The notes under the pieces were generated by a model. It was not told the origin of the DNA, ran no database searches, and worked only from the letters and a program-made list of their open reading frames with translations. Below, in pieces: positions 36,501 to 44,017 of a stretch of DNA of 64,000 nucleotides; the stretch's first letter is position 1, and each line of letters begins with the position of its first letter. This DNA comes from Strigamia acuminata (lineage: Eukaryota; Arthropoda; Chilopoda; Geophilomorpha; Linotaeniidae): contig OX442315.1 in NCBI GenBank assembly GCA_949358305.1, positions 34,994,427 to 35,058,426 on the forward strand, read 5' to 3'. A program made the translations under genes and the position numbers.

Positions 36501-37597
36501 TACAAATGTAAGTTAAATTAAACATAACAAATGATAAGCTGCCAATATAAATGACAATAACACAAATAAAGTAACAAACTATATAAATATACAAGAGTAG
36601 TATCTATACTCGAGTTGCACTCAAAAAGGCACCTCACAATGTGTACTCCCATTGGTCGAGCCAGTTTACTGGTGTAGTGATCCGGAAAAATAGACCCATA
36701 CACCAGAATTGCATTACAATGTACAGACATTGCAATTGATTGCCTAGGCAACGGCCTAAAATTTAAACTTCCAGACGATGTCAGCAATAAACACAACAAA
36801 CATGAGTTTGACATTTTTTAATGTGTCAAACTTCATTTTAATGATAGAAATAACATTTTTTATTAAATAAAATCAAAATAACATAAACTAAATTAGTCAT
36901 AACAATCACCACAATAAATAAAAAACAAAACTACTTCTTCTAGTAGTAGCATACAGTCTGGAGTTAGTAGTAAACTGGCTTGACCAATGGGAGTACACCT
37001 TGTAAAGTGCCTTTTTGAGTGCAACTCGAGTATATTTGGCAGTAGTTAAATAATCGAACATCTCACAATTCTCCAACAGTTTTGTATTGTTTGGCAGTTT
37101 TAGGACCTTGTAGGCAACCAGGCCGAAAAATATGCTTGTTGTGCCATTTTGTCTCAACCCATTGCAACCTCGACTGAGCAGATTCTTATTAACAAATTTC
37201 TGTGTATAATTCCAGGTTAGTGAGTCGAGAAGAAGTTGCAACATACGTGTCGGCTTTACCGTGCTGTGCTTTCGTGGAGACCTCAGCCAAACGCAACCTA
37301 AGAATAGACGATGTATTTTGCGAATTGTTCATCTTAGCCAACCTACCTGCCGAGATGAGTCCTTCGTTACACAAAAAGGTGGCTCCGGGTCTCCTCGGTG
37401 TGTGCCAAAATTACGCCAGTCGTGGTTTGTCACTGCGCCGACGCTTAAGCGACGCTTGTGGCATGGTTGCACCCGATGCAAGACGTCCTTCTATACGCAC
37501 TGACCTGCTCATTCTTCAGGCCAAGACGAGCAACCAGTGCTCATCTATCAATGGTCACAGTGCACGTAGTCATTTCTTCTCGTGTGTGCTTCAATGA
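13714..37597 (+). CDS. RASD1/RASD2-like (Dexras/Rhes) Ras-family GTPase
   Basis: RASD proteins are membrane-anchored Ras-like GTPases that modulate heterotrimeric G-protein and cAMP signalling. Three exons join in frame: 13714-14044, 26014-26188, 37216-37597 (295 aa). All GTPase motifs are present: P-loop GSSKVGKS (46-53), switch I YTPTIED with T71, G3 as DTSGNHPFPAMRR (93-), which is the RASD-specific form of Ras DTAGQ, NKCD (160-163) and TSAK (191-194). The family's C-terminal segments AEMSPSLHKKV, GMVAPDARRPS and DLLILQAK follow, and the protein ends in the CAAX box CVLQ, predicting farnesylation. The first ATG after the in-frame GTG at 13696 is 13714. The two introns are 12.0 and 11.0 kb, far larger than those of the neighbours, and full of transposons. 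I do not choose between RASD1 and RASD2; it may be the single pre-duplication gene. Confidence 0.94.
14790..15120. repeat. 28-bp tandem array, TGGTAAAATGCATTATTTCACTG type
   Basis: About eight regular 28-bp units, each containing AAAATGCATTATTTCACTG plus a GGTAAAA spacer, preceded by looser copies from 14790. The core resembles the units of the PICK1 and ENGASE intron arrays. Confidence 0.9.
16069..16162 (+). repeat. Interspersed repeat, CAGGGCTGG family, copy 2
   Basis: Diverged copy of 8884-8975 (CAGGGCTGGATTGGGAAC start, GGGAAATCTGGACAGGTC inside). It is followed by GGGCC-rich sequence that could be the rest of a hAT-type element, but no second end was identified. Confidence 0.55.
16309..16468. 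mobile_element. hAT-type nonautonomous element (160 bp)
   Basis: The ends are CAGGCCCAC and ACGGCCCTG, and a perfect 8-bp direct repeat GTAGTACG flanks the element at 16301-16308 and 16469-16476. Eight-base duplications and CAGGG-type ends are the signature of the hAT superfamily. The interior is GC-rich with GGGCGCCGGGCAC repeats and has no coding capacity. Confidence 0.85.
17493..17593. mobile_element. Tc1/mariner-like MITE remnant
   Basis: Matches one half of the element at 33221-33446 (CACCTAGTGGCAAAA, GTGAGGGTCCAGTTTTTT) and ends GCGACTG next to TA. The opposite end is not visible, so this is a truncated copy. Confidence 0.7.
17608..17716. mobile_element. Short TIR element, GCGCATTCAATAACT family
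   Basis: Inverted ends AGTAGCGCATTCAATAACTTTT and AGTTATTGAATGCGCCTACT enclose about 65 bp of GTTTAAAC-rich sequence. The right half recurs at 25282-25325, immediately outside the LTR element. Confidence 0.75.
19062..19692 (-). repeat. 3' LTR of the retroelement
   Basis: 631 bp, no difference from the 5' LTR seen by eye. The same octamer (19550-19557 on +), CRE (19541-19548) and TATA (19522-19529) are present. A frame of about 58 codons on the minus strand occurs in all three LTRs but shows no sign of being a protein. Confidence 0.93.
19693..19703 (-). other. Polypurine tract next to the 3' LTR
   Basis: The element strand reads GGGGAGGGACG directly before the 3' LTR. The same tract occurs at 21192-21202 beside the internal LTR. 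Confidence 0.8.
19892..20530 (-). CDS. Unidentified 212-aa frame in the second internal segment of the retroelement
   Basis: The frame starts inside the inverted-repeat arm at 20530. It begins with a Pro/Ala/Lys-rich stretch (PTPPPPPPPREKG, PLKKKEPKKKM) and continues into a more ordered part with MYFPGLSFT, GYSLYVWMKDAIEAG and an acidic Ser-rich tail. I do not recognise it; it is not similar to the gag frame. It sits between the internal and 3' LTRs, just before the polypurine tract, so it could be a remnant 3' gene of a related element. Its first codons depend on the hairpin rearrangement. Confidence 0.5.
   Translation of the reverse strand: MARRVPSPSAATPTAEAPVPRDPTPPPPPPPREKGPSEPLAEPVPLKKKEPKKKMLLPKSSKKVPKTTEPQIAARLRMYFPGLSFTKDTEAKLLQSPDRGYSLYVWMKDAIEAGAGGERFIQHQRLLRAHRAPTSIAEAQRIHHTNQGMSAFLPPIWAHERTGNPLEAPGHLRFYLNESEDPSDYSSRLTTSPNLDEPSSEDKPSYADNLKK
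20380..20563. repeat. 64-bp inverted repeat at the internal LTR junction
   Basis: Arms 20380-20443 and 20500-20563 are reverse complements over 64 bp with one mismatch (20436/20507). The 56-bp spacer is rich in GGAGGC. The right arm ends exactly where the truncated internal LTR begins. Confidence 0.95.
20563..21191 (-). repeat. Internal, diverged third LTR
   Basis: About 435 bp of its R-U5 side is nearly identical to the outer LTRs. The last roughly 190 bp on + (the U3 side) is clearly diverged: it keeps CRE TGACGTCA and TATA but has lost the ATGCAAAT octamer. Its element-downstream end lacks the terminal 3 bases and fuses directly to an inverted repeat. A polypurine-like tract flanks its other side at 21192-21202, as expected for a 3' LTR. 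Confidence 0.88.
21483..24521 (-). CDS. gag: Retrotransposon Gag protein, 1012 aa, with CCHC zinc knuckle
   Basis: Structural protein that would package element RNA into virus-like particles. The frame is intact. The N-terminal half is acidic and then strongly charged, with REIARE/REMARD-type repeats predicted to form a long coiled coil (about residues 190-310). A Ty3/gypsy-type gag core lies at about 680-880 (motifs WLYSRKDN, RNWYADVQPRNWEDFVIKFH, QAPGETLREYVQRADSLF). A nucleocapsid zinc knuckle CNFCREDGHWRQDC (C-x2-C-x4-H-x4-C) lies near 955, before a short charged tail. The protein ends without a pol frame; only about 290 bp separate it from the internal LTR. The ATG at 24521 follows directly after 40 A residues. 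Confidence 0.92.
24522..24561 (-). other. Poly(A) leader before gag
   Basis: Forty consecutive A residues on the element strand abut the gag start codon. It may be a translation leader of the element RNA or a slippage-prone run grown after insertion; the sequence alone does not decide. Confidence 0.85.
24627..24644 (-). other. Primer-binding site of the retroelement
   Basis: Two bases inside the 5' LTR, the element strand reads TGGGGGCCTGTCCGGGAT. It starts with TGG, complementary to the CCA tail of a tRNA, and is a good 18-base primer match site. I cannot name the tRNA without a tRNA set. Confidence 0.75.
24647..25277 (-). repeat. 5' LTR of the retroelement
   Basis: 631 bp. On the element strand the U3 side holds an octamer ATTTGCAT, CRE TGACGTCA (25136-25143), an ETS-like TTTCCGG and a TATATAAC TATA box, in that order. 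An AATAAA lies further downstream. Confidence 0.93.
25282..25325. mobile_element. Half copy of the GCGCATTCAATAACT element
   Basis: GTTTAAACGATCGTTTATGAGTT onward matches the right half of 17608-17716. It directly abuts the LTR insertion, and no left half is seen on the other side, so the LTR element landed in or beside an already truncated copy. Confidence 0.65.
26844..27100. mobile_element. MITE, CCGATTAAGAGTCGCC family, copy 2
   Basis: The left end after TA (CCGTAGTTTGCCGATTAAGAGTCGCC) matches copy 1 at 11241. The interior shares GTGACATTAAACAAATGTAAC and AATTGCTGACAAAAATGGCAG with copy 3. The right end is eroded. Confidence 0.7.
27111..27266. mobile_element. 156-bp MITE, CAGTCGAAACTCTTT family
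   Basis: Perfectly framed by TA. Ends CAGTCGAAACTCTTTGTAACGAAT and ATTCGTTATAAAGAGTTTCGACTG are inverted over about 24 bp with one change, and the interior repeats TATAACGAAT. TA duplication and CAG ends fit pogo/Tigger-like or Tc1/mariner elements. Confidence 0.88.
27767..28021. mobile_element. MITE, CCGATTAAGAGTCGCC family, copy 3
   Basis: About 255 bp with ends TTTACCGATTAAGAGTCGCC and CTCTTAATCGATAAAATACCGTA, and the same interior as copy 2 (AACAAATGTAACAAAC, ATTGCTGACAAAAATGGCAG). Confidence 0.78.
29746..30509. mobile_element. 764-bp foldback element, CAGGGTGGTCAGAAA family
   Basis: TA-flanked. The two halves are imperfect reverse complements over roughly 330 bp each, from CAGGGTGGTCAGAAAGTCTGG / CTGGTTTTCTGACCACCCTG-type ends inward to a centre near 30120. 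No coding frame. A shorter relative lies at 32152-32446. Confidence 0.9.
30520..30735 (+). mobile_element. Partial copy of the GACCAATGGGAGT TIR family
   Basis: Shares GGTTGCTTTGTCTGGAAAGC, TACATTGTAATGCAATTCTGG and CACTACACCAGTAAAATGGC with the full element at 36609-37030 in reverse. One end is missing. Confidence 0.75.
31113..31539. mobile_element. PIF/Harbinger-type MITE, copy 1 (427 bp)
   Basis: Ends AGCTAGGTTCACACTTGTG and CACAAGTGTGAACATAGCT form inverted repeats of about 35 bp. A 3-bp TTA duplication flanks both ends, the TWA target typical of PIF/Harbinger. A second copy, inserted in reverse at 35747-36148, has TAA on both sides. Confidence 0.9.
32152..32446. mobile_element. TA-flanked MITE related to the foldback element
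   Basis: 295 bp with ends CAGGATGTCCC and ACACCCTG. It shares AGTTGTAGAGAACCATCTAA-like, AATTAGTCTAGAAC and CTGAAAAGTTTTGAGAAAAA segments with 29746-30509, so it is a shorter or deleted relative. Confidence 0.8.
33221..33446. mobile_element. Tc1/mariner-like MITE, CAGTCGTGTTCAAAAAAACTG family
   Basis: About 226 bp. Left end CAGTCGTGTTCAAAAAAACTG after TA. The right half is the inverted equivalent (CCTAGTGGCAAAACATGAAAT, GAGGGTCCAGTTTTTTTTAAC), followed by TA. A half copy lies at 17493-17593. Confidence 0.85.
33895..34328. mobile_element. 434-bp TIR element, AGGTGGAAACACAAGGGAG family
   Basis: Ends AGGTGGAAACACAAGGGAGC and CTCCCTTGTGTTTCCACCT, followed inward by matching GTAAAATTCCAAAGCTTGCT, give inverted repeats of about 42 bp. 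No clear target duplication is seen, so the superfamily is undecided. Confidence 0.82.
35244..35661. mobile_element. 418-bp TA-flanked MITE, CGTATTACCTCACATAAAGC family
   Basis: Left TCGTATTACCTCACATAAAGC and right GCTTAATGTGAGGTAATACGG are inverted over 20 bp with few changes. Both sides carry TA. The interior repeats CCGGCATGCCGATATAA-like motifs at several points. Confidence 0.85.
35747..36148. mobile_element. PIF/Harbinger-type MITE, copy 2 (402 bp)
   Basis: Same ends and interior as 31113-31539 but in the opposite orientation (shared GAATCCGAAAATGGCGGCCTG region). Flanked by TAA on both sides. The open frames at 35878-36151 are inside the element and absent as frames from copy 1, so they are chance. 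Confidence 0.9.
36609..37030. mobile_element. 422-bp TIR element, CTCGAGTTGCACTCAAAAAGG family
   Basis: Ends CTCGAGTTGCACTCAAAAAGG and CCTTTTTGAGTGCAACTCGAG are perfect inverted repeats, extending about 55 bp with changes (ACTCCCATTGGTCGAGCCAG). Flanked by TA. Relatives lie at 30520-30735, about 39355-39420 and 43377-43772. Confidence 0.88.
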
Positions 37598-40270
37598 GCC
37601 ATTTTTAGTGACAAAAATTGGAGAAAAAGAAACATTGAAGAGATTTATATACTGCAATGGGCGATCAGGGTATTTTTTTTGTTGGTGTCAGTTTAGGCGT
37701 TAGTAGCGTTAAGATATTTATACATTGTTTGCATATATGTGATGTTTTACGCGTGAATAAGTTTAAAACGGTGTAGTTTGATGGCACTGTGGAAATGAGC
37801 TTAGAAAACAATTGAACATTGAAAGTTTAGTTTTTGTTGGATGTCGTGTTGTGTTCAATGCGCCCTAGTATCCCAAAGTGTGTAAACCGACAGGAAGTAA
37901 TCCGTATTCTTACTTTCTGTGTGACTTTGACTGTACAAAGTGTAATAAAGTAGACAGAATTGTGTCTATGTTGAACTGATCACACTTGTTGCTTTCGTAG
38001 TGGTTCAAGCGAGCTTAATTGTTTATCACATTCTGCTGATATCAATTTATCAATTTTCCAATAGTTTTCAAAATGGTAGAACGAGCACAAAAGGACAAAT
38101 GGCCATTTAAAGCAATTGCCACCGCATGAAAAAATGGCCAGCGTTGTTTCCACGGAAAATACAAAGTGTATTATCTGTGTTGATTGACAGCGATTTTGGT
38201 ATTTTCGTTTTATTTTCAACTGTGTGGTGTATTTGTACTACAAGGAATTGTGCAGGCTTGAGCACATTAGGAAGTTGCATTGTATTGGCAACAATACAAT
38301 GTATAAAGCATCATGCAGCTTCCATATTTTCCCCTAGCAACGGTTGGCCAGGTAATGAACAATAAAGGATTTTCACTTCTGTTAGTGAAGTGAAAGAAGT
38401 ATAAGGTTTAGGCACAAACCTTGGCTTGTTATTTTGTGTCTAGATAAGGAGAGATATAAAAACTGACGACTTATTCCTGATGGTAAATACGACACAAAAA
38501 GCTTATGAAAATCACACGAAAGTGAAAACTGACTTCGCAGTTGCAGAATTGGATTTTACCATAAATAAATTTAAAATTACTAGTATTAATAATTTATTTA
38601 CTGTGAGCTAACTTTGAATGATTTATTTTTGGTTTATTTCAGGTTTTAAAATTTGAAAAATGGTTATATTTTGTTTTTAAACTTCAAATTTGGTTGGATT
38701 AAGTGGTTTACACACAAAAAATGGAGATTTTTAAACTTAACTGCAGCTGCTAACTCGTAAGTCAGTTTTTACTGTGATGCAATTTTCGTGTCTTATCTAC
38801 CAGGAATAAGTCACATTAGTTGAAAATTAAACGATAACAACAAAATTGCTGTCAATCAATTCCGGTAAATATTTTTTTTTATTTTTCTGATAACACATGG
38901 TTATTTCCACAGAATTTCTGTGAAATAACAACCCCGTAAAAAAAACTTTTCTACACAAATTAAAAATTTTCAAATTTTTTTTTACCAAGTTTGAAAATTG
39001 TGGGCAAATTTCAACAAATTCAGTAAAGTTATGAAAATTTGGACAAAAGTTAGAGAAACTCTGCTTTAAGAATCAAAGCAGGTATGTTAATTACTCGAAG
39101 TAAATAAAATAAAGTGTAATAGGCCGATAAATAGCTCGTTAAATTCTTGGGCAATGTTTACACAACTGCACTGTTATTTCCCATTTCACCGCTGCAAAGT
39201 AAATCCAAAACAAATCACGTCAAGAAATTAATTTGTCGAAAAGGTTTTAAAATTGCTATTTCGTGTTGCTTTTATAGGTATAGTAATTTCATTTTTATTT
39301 CAACACAAAATCAAATTGAACAACCTCGTAGAAATAAATGTCATGTCCGTTCCACAGTGAAAAGGCCTCGACCAATGGGAGTTTTCTCTATTCTAAAGGT
39401 CAGACAAAGTATAGCGTAGATCAAGCGGATTTAAAAACTGCGAACCAAAATAGCTTTAAATTAGGCCTACGACTTCATTATGTCTCTTAAATTCGATTAC
39501 TTTTTCTGAAATTGCTCTTTTATTATGTTTTTGAAAATGTTGTGTTTTGATAAAAAATTATTCAAAATTGGGTTTGCTCAAGCTGAAAAGCAGAAGAGAT
39601 GCAATATGCAGCTTCTCACATTAAATTCTTTAACGAGGTCATAAGAGGAGTAAATTGTAAACTGTATCATCACAAACCAGTGACGAGATCACTTGGAAAT
39701 GGGTTTTTGAGAGATGAAATTTATCCTGCTAAACCGCGCGTTTTATATGGCTTTCTGTATCGATTATAAACATTTTCCAATTTTGACCCTGCCAGTTATT
39801 ATTTCAGCTGTTGCCGGCCTATCAATACGAGCTCAGGTGAAAATTAAAGCAGCCATCAACTGTCATTACCTACGGTACTGTAGGTAACATAAAAGTGGGT
39901 TTAAACTTGGGTTTTTAAGGTTTTGTTAGTGTCGCTAAGCAACCACGGTTATTACGACCGTAATACTTTGTTCGCACCAAATGAAATTTACAACCAATAT
40001 TGGACTAATCCAGGGATTGGTCCAATTTTTAGGCCGATTTTTTTGCCGATACTGAGCCAATATTAAGCCAGTATACAATGCTACCTGGGAATTTGTATAA
40101 AAATATTTAAAACGTACAGTATATCGTTGTTTTTGTTAATTTATATATATTTTTTGTTTTTTTAATCAGCGTAATGAATACAAATTAATAAAGTAAATAA
40201 CAATTTTACTTTTTCGACAAACTTACATGATATTGACTGAATATAACACCATGGTCTTATCGCTGTTGCA

Positions 40271-41356
40271 TACTGGGAGCAACATGCCTAAGAGCAACAG
40301 TAGAAATTTGGTCTAATATTGTTTAAGAGCATTAAGACATTATAAAAAAATGACGTGGTGCATGTTGCGTCTAATAATGACTAAGAGCAACATTGATATT
40401 ATTTGGGATTGCTCTTAGACATTATAAGAAAATGACGTGGCGCAACAGTTGTAGTTGCATGTAATCATGATTCATGACTAAGAGCAACATTGATTGAGGT
40501 GTCTAATGCGCCTCCGTTTGATGTGTGGCGTGCATGTGACGCTCATCAACTTCGAGTCTGGCCTTCTGCCCGCCATTGAGCACGTCCTCCCGAATGTCCG
40601 CCACTTCTGCCAAGCATTGTGGAGAAAAACTCAGGCCTTGGGAATGGTCACCAATTACAAGACAATTCCTGATGTGAAGAGTATAGTCAAGAAAGCCACG
40701 GCTTTGCCCTTTCTCAAGGCTGAGGACAAGGGTGCTGCGCGTGACGGAGAAGTACCGAACAGGTTTGATGAGCATCCCAGATGTTCTCCGGATGATGCTC
40801 ATGACACCAAGCTTTGGTGCTGCTACGCGCCGTGTGAACATTGTGCCCGTCGAGGTAGTTGACGTCGCAGCAGACTTAACCCATATGGAGTCGGATGCGG
40901 AGCTTGATGAGGGTGCTAATCAAGCCACAGGACAGCGCCTCTGTGTGGTTTGTCTACTAACTGACAGAAACATTGCCATGCTGCCCTGCGCGCATTTATT
41001 CTTCTGCGCAGCCTGCAGCGAGCGTGTAATGGCCACTGTATGCACAGAGGGGAGACCTGCAACGTGCCCTTACTGTCGAGCTGATGTTCAGTCCACACTG
41101 CGTTTATTTATGTAGAGTTCTTTAGTTATTCAATAAAATTAAAACATAAAAAAAATTAAAAAAGTTATGGTGTTGCTCTTAGACACTTTAATTACATGCC
41201 GAACAGCAACTAACTGCACATGTCTAAGAGCAACACAGAAAAAGTTATGGTGTTGCTCTTAGACTTTTTTTTACATGCCGAATAGCAGTGTTGCTCTTAG
41301 ACATTTATTTAACATGCCGAAGAGCAATGTTGCTCTTAGACATGTTGCTCCCAGTA
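40271..41356 (+). mobile_element. MULE-like DNA transposon, about 1.1 kb
   Basis: Outer inverted ends TACTGGGAGCAACATG and CATGTTGCTCCCAGTA. TAAGAGCAAC or its complement recurs at least ten times in the two subterminal regions (40284-40490 and 41165-41340). The middle is GC-richer and encodes a broken transposase segment plus a RING finger. I found no clear 9-bp duplication, so the superfamily rests on the protein match. Confidence 0.7.
40506..41115 (+). pseudogene. Frameshifted MULE-transposase fragment with C-terminal RING finger
   Basis: The first frame (40506 to about 40725) has LINFESGLLPAIEHVLPNVR, then FCQALWRKTQALGM and ALPFL, resembling the end of MULE DDE transposases (FE, HFxQA-WRK, ALPFLP), where the final catalytic acid region lies. 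After a +1 shift near 40725-40732 the reading continues as EKYRTGLMSIPDVLRMMLM and ends with a C3HC4 RING: CVVC, CAH, CAAC, CPYC within the last 60 residues, stopping at 41115 with an AATAAA at 41133. The upstream DDE residues are absent, so it cannot be an active enzyme alone. The RING at the tail is the odd feature. The transposase assignment is from memory of the family. Confidence 0.6.
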
Positions 41357-42969
41357 CAGCGCCCCGTCTTATCTTAACAAATCTTTTGGTACAATCTAAT
41401 TCAATTGTGTGGTTGCTATGCGAGAGAGCTTAGCAACCACACTCGGTTCCAATATGTAAATAAAAGGAGTCGACAAGGAATACAAATCTGTGAGAAACTT
41501 TATTGCAACTGAATTAATGGATACAAAGACAGCTGACTAACTTTACCTTTGCACACTGATGATTTATCAGTCTGTAAAAGTTTATTTGTTAAATAAATAA
41601 ATAAATAAAACTAGAAATTTCTAGTTTTCCACGCGATTTTTTTTCGCAGCCAATCACAGCTCATTTGCAGCAAACCCCGGATGCAACTTATCCACAAGTG
41701 TGAACCGTCTATTCCATGAAAATTACGGAAATGACGTCATATGGAATAAAACGGCTAAAAGTGCACTAAAACCAGTTTATTAATTCAACCGGAGGTTCGG
41801 AGAAATCTGAAAATACCTTAGGATACTAATATAGGTATGCTGAATTTAATGCCGTTGTCCGTTTGGCTCTAGCTGCTATAGTTTTTGCGGAATCGTTGAC
41901 GACGGACGGACAGACGGACAGACAGAACCGTTTCATTAGACTTTCTAAACATCAGGTTTAGAAGTTTAAAATGGTGGCTGTTGTTCGGCGCGATCTGTGA
42001 GCCTTATTTATCCAAGACGCCGAGACGTCACGTCAGAACTCTGCATCTGCTATAAAATCGGAATGCAATTAGCACAGATCTTAATCAGCACTTTGTGTAT
42101 TTCGTCTTCGTAATGAATGTGGCTGTTTTGTTCGATCGTTCTCCGTCGCTTAATGCATTTAAATTTCACAAAAGTGCTCAGCAGTTGCACAATTAATTGT
42201 TTAGTAGAAGACACCAAGTGCATCTAATTTGATTAGAGCAGCATCATGCACTTTCTAGCAATATTGCGTGATATGTATATACGGCATAATGGTGCAAAGT
42301 TTTATAAAATGGCAACAAACATAACTTTCTCACTTTTTTCTCACATTATTTACAATTATAAGGATAAAGTTCTGCTGCAAACTCCAATTATGTTGTTTCT
42401 GGTTTGTTTTTAGCCAGTTTATCTCTGGTGTAGTTGAAGTGGGTGAAACAGCACAATCCTTTTAAATTGTTGCGTTAACTTTACAGTGAAGAAATGAGTC
42501 ATTAGCAAGCATGATCAATCTTAATTTGATTGTGGTAACAGCTGCATCAATGGATCACAGGGGGATGATTAACACGTGCCAATCTTATTTATTCTTATAA
42601 CTAGGAAAATACATTATTTGCGAGTGATTTTAGTGGTTTTGGTTCAGTATATGGTTGCTTTTACTGTCAAAATTACTTGTGAAGTACGGAGTAATACATT
42701 TCTGATGGGTTCTGTAATTAAATCATTTAAACATTATTTGGGCTGGATGGAAACTGTTCTTGTCACAAACAGGTGGGAGTTTGATTTAGATCTACAAATA
42801 AATAACTATATTTCCAATTCCAAATGGTTTATCTGGATTTTCTGCTTTGATTTGACATCTACTATCAATTTCAGCTCCAAGCTCACACACGATCATGGAA
42901 TGGTGGTATTCGACTAAAATTACATTTATTTATTTATTTTTTTAATATTTTAAATTTTTTAATTACCAG

Positions 42970-43090
42970 TTACTTCGGAAAGCCATTTAAAAACGCAGTA
43001 GATGTGTCGAACATTCTCAAGTTTGACATCGATTCATCAAATAAAACAAAAAGTAACTCCAACCCACCGGTAGAAGATGGTATGGTAAAA
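42970..43090 (+). CDS. Orphan exon-like stretch, 40 codons
   Basis: Lies between a good acceptor (TTAATTACCAG) and a good donor (AAAA|GTAAGAG). One frame is open across it, beginning YFGKPFKNAVDVSNILKFD and ending VEDGMVK, with balanced composition unlike the surroundings. I do not recognise the protein and found no partner exons with confidence. Confidence 0.25.
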
Positions 43091-43376
43091 GTAAGAGACT
43101 TTATTTTATTCATTGAATATTTTTTTAAATTATAAAAAGCAAATATAAATCGAGTGCAATAAAATGGTGGATATTAGTGAGACTTTTATGAAGATGGTTG
43201 CAGGTTCTATCGTTTTATGCATTTCCCATTGGCAGTATTTCAAACACTAAACTTTAGTGTGAGTATGGAGTGAGACAGATAAAATTTGTCAAGACTCAAG
43301 ACTGTAAAAAGAGATGCTTGAATGTCCCATTTGGGTTGGTAATACAGACAATTCAAAATCGACGGACGAAATCTAT

Positions 43377-43772
43377 ATATGTGGCCGAGCATAAGAGTGC
43401 GCTATTTCCTATTGGCCCAGCTTGATTACTTCTAACTGTGGACTGTGTACTTCCACCAGGAAAAGTAGTCTTGTTCTATTTTTAATTTGTATGATTATTT
43501 TAATGTTTGAAATGATGTAAATTTATTTCTTTTCTATGATAAAATGTTTTTTAAAATAATAAAATATTGTTTTATGCTGGTTTTATTTCTAAATACATGT
43601 TTGTTCAGACTGTTGAGTTTATTGGTTGCTTTGTCAGGAAAGCGAGCAGTTTTGGAATTTTCTTATCGGTTGCATTGTCTGTCATGTATTTTGGTATGTT
43701 TTTTGGGATTACTACACTAGTGAAAAGGCTGGGCCAATAGGAAATAGCGCACTCTTATACTCGGCCAGAGTA
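43377..43772. mobile_element. TIR element of the GACCAATGGGAGT superfamily
   Basis: GGCCGAGCATAAGAGTGCGC at the left and GCGCACTCTTATACTCGGCC at the right form inverted repeats of about 45 bp. The inside shares TTTATTGGTTGCTTTGTC and ACTACACTAGTGAAAAGGC with 36609-37030. Confidence 0.78.
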
Positions 43773-43782
43773 TAGTTCAATG

Positions 43783-44017
43783 CAGGGCCGTTTCGACCTA
43801 TGAGGCAAAGAGGCGGCCGCCTCAGGCGGCAAACCGACAGGGGCGGCAATTTTGGCCAAAAAAAAAAAAAAAAAAAAAATTTTTTTTTTTTTTTCCAAAA
43901 ATATTTTCGGACGTATTCAGAAATATGTTTTTTTTTTTTTTTTTTTTTTTTTTGGGGGGGGGGGGGCGGCATTTTTAATGCTCGCCTCACCCCAGATATT
44001 TACTAGGAACGGCCCTG
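43783..44017. mobile_element. hAT-type nonautonomous element (235 bp)
   Basis: Ends CAGGGCCGTTTC and GGAACGGCCCTG, with a perfect 8-bp duplication GTTCAATG at 43775-43782 and 44018-44025. The interior includes GGCGGCCGCCTCAGGCGGC and long A, T and G runs. No coding capacity; lysine- and phenylalanine-rich frames here come from the homopolymers. Confidence 0.9.

Larger units (their letters stand above)
26189..37215 (+). other. RASD intron 2, transposon-rich
   Basis: An 11 kb intron between GAAAG|GTGCGT and TTCCAG|GTTAGT, with about a dozen TIR elements listed separately. Between them (26190-26840, 27270-27765, 28025-29740, 32450-33215, 34330-35240, 36150-36605) I see no gene, only AT-rich sequence. 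Confidence 0.85.

Noticed and set aside
42576-42917. 113-codon hydrophobic frame
   Set aside because: AT-driven Ile/Phe/Leu composition, no family resemblance, and no clear splice link to the orphan block at 42970.
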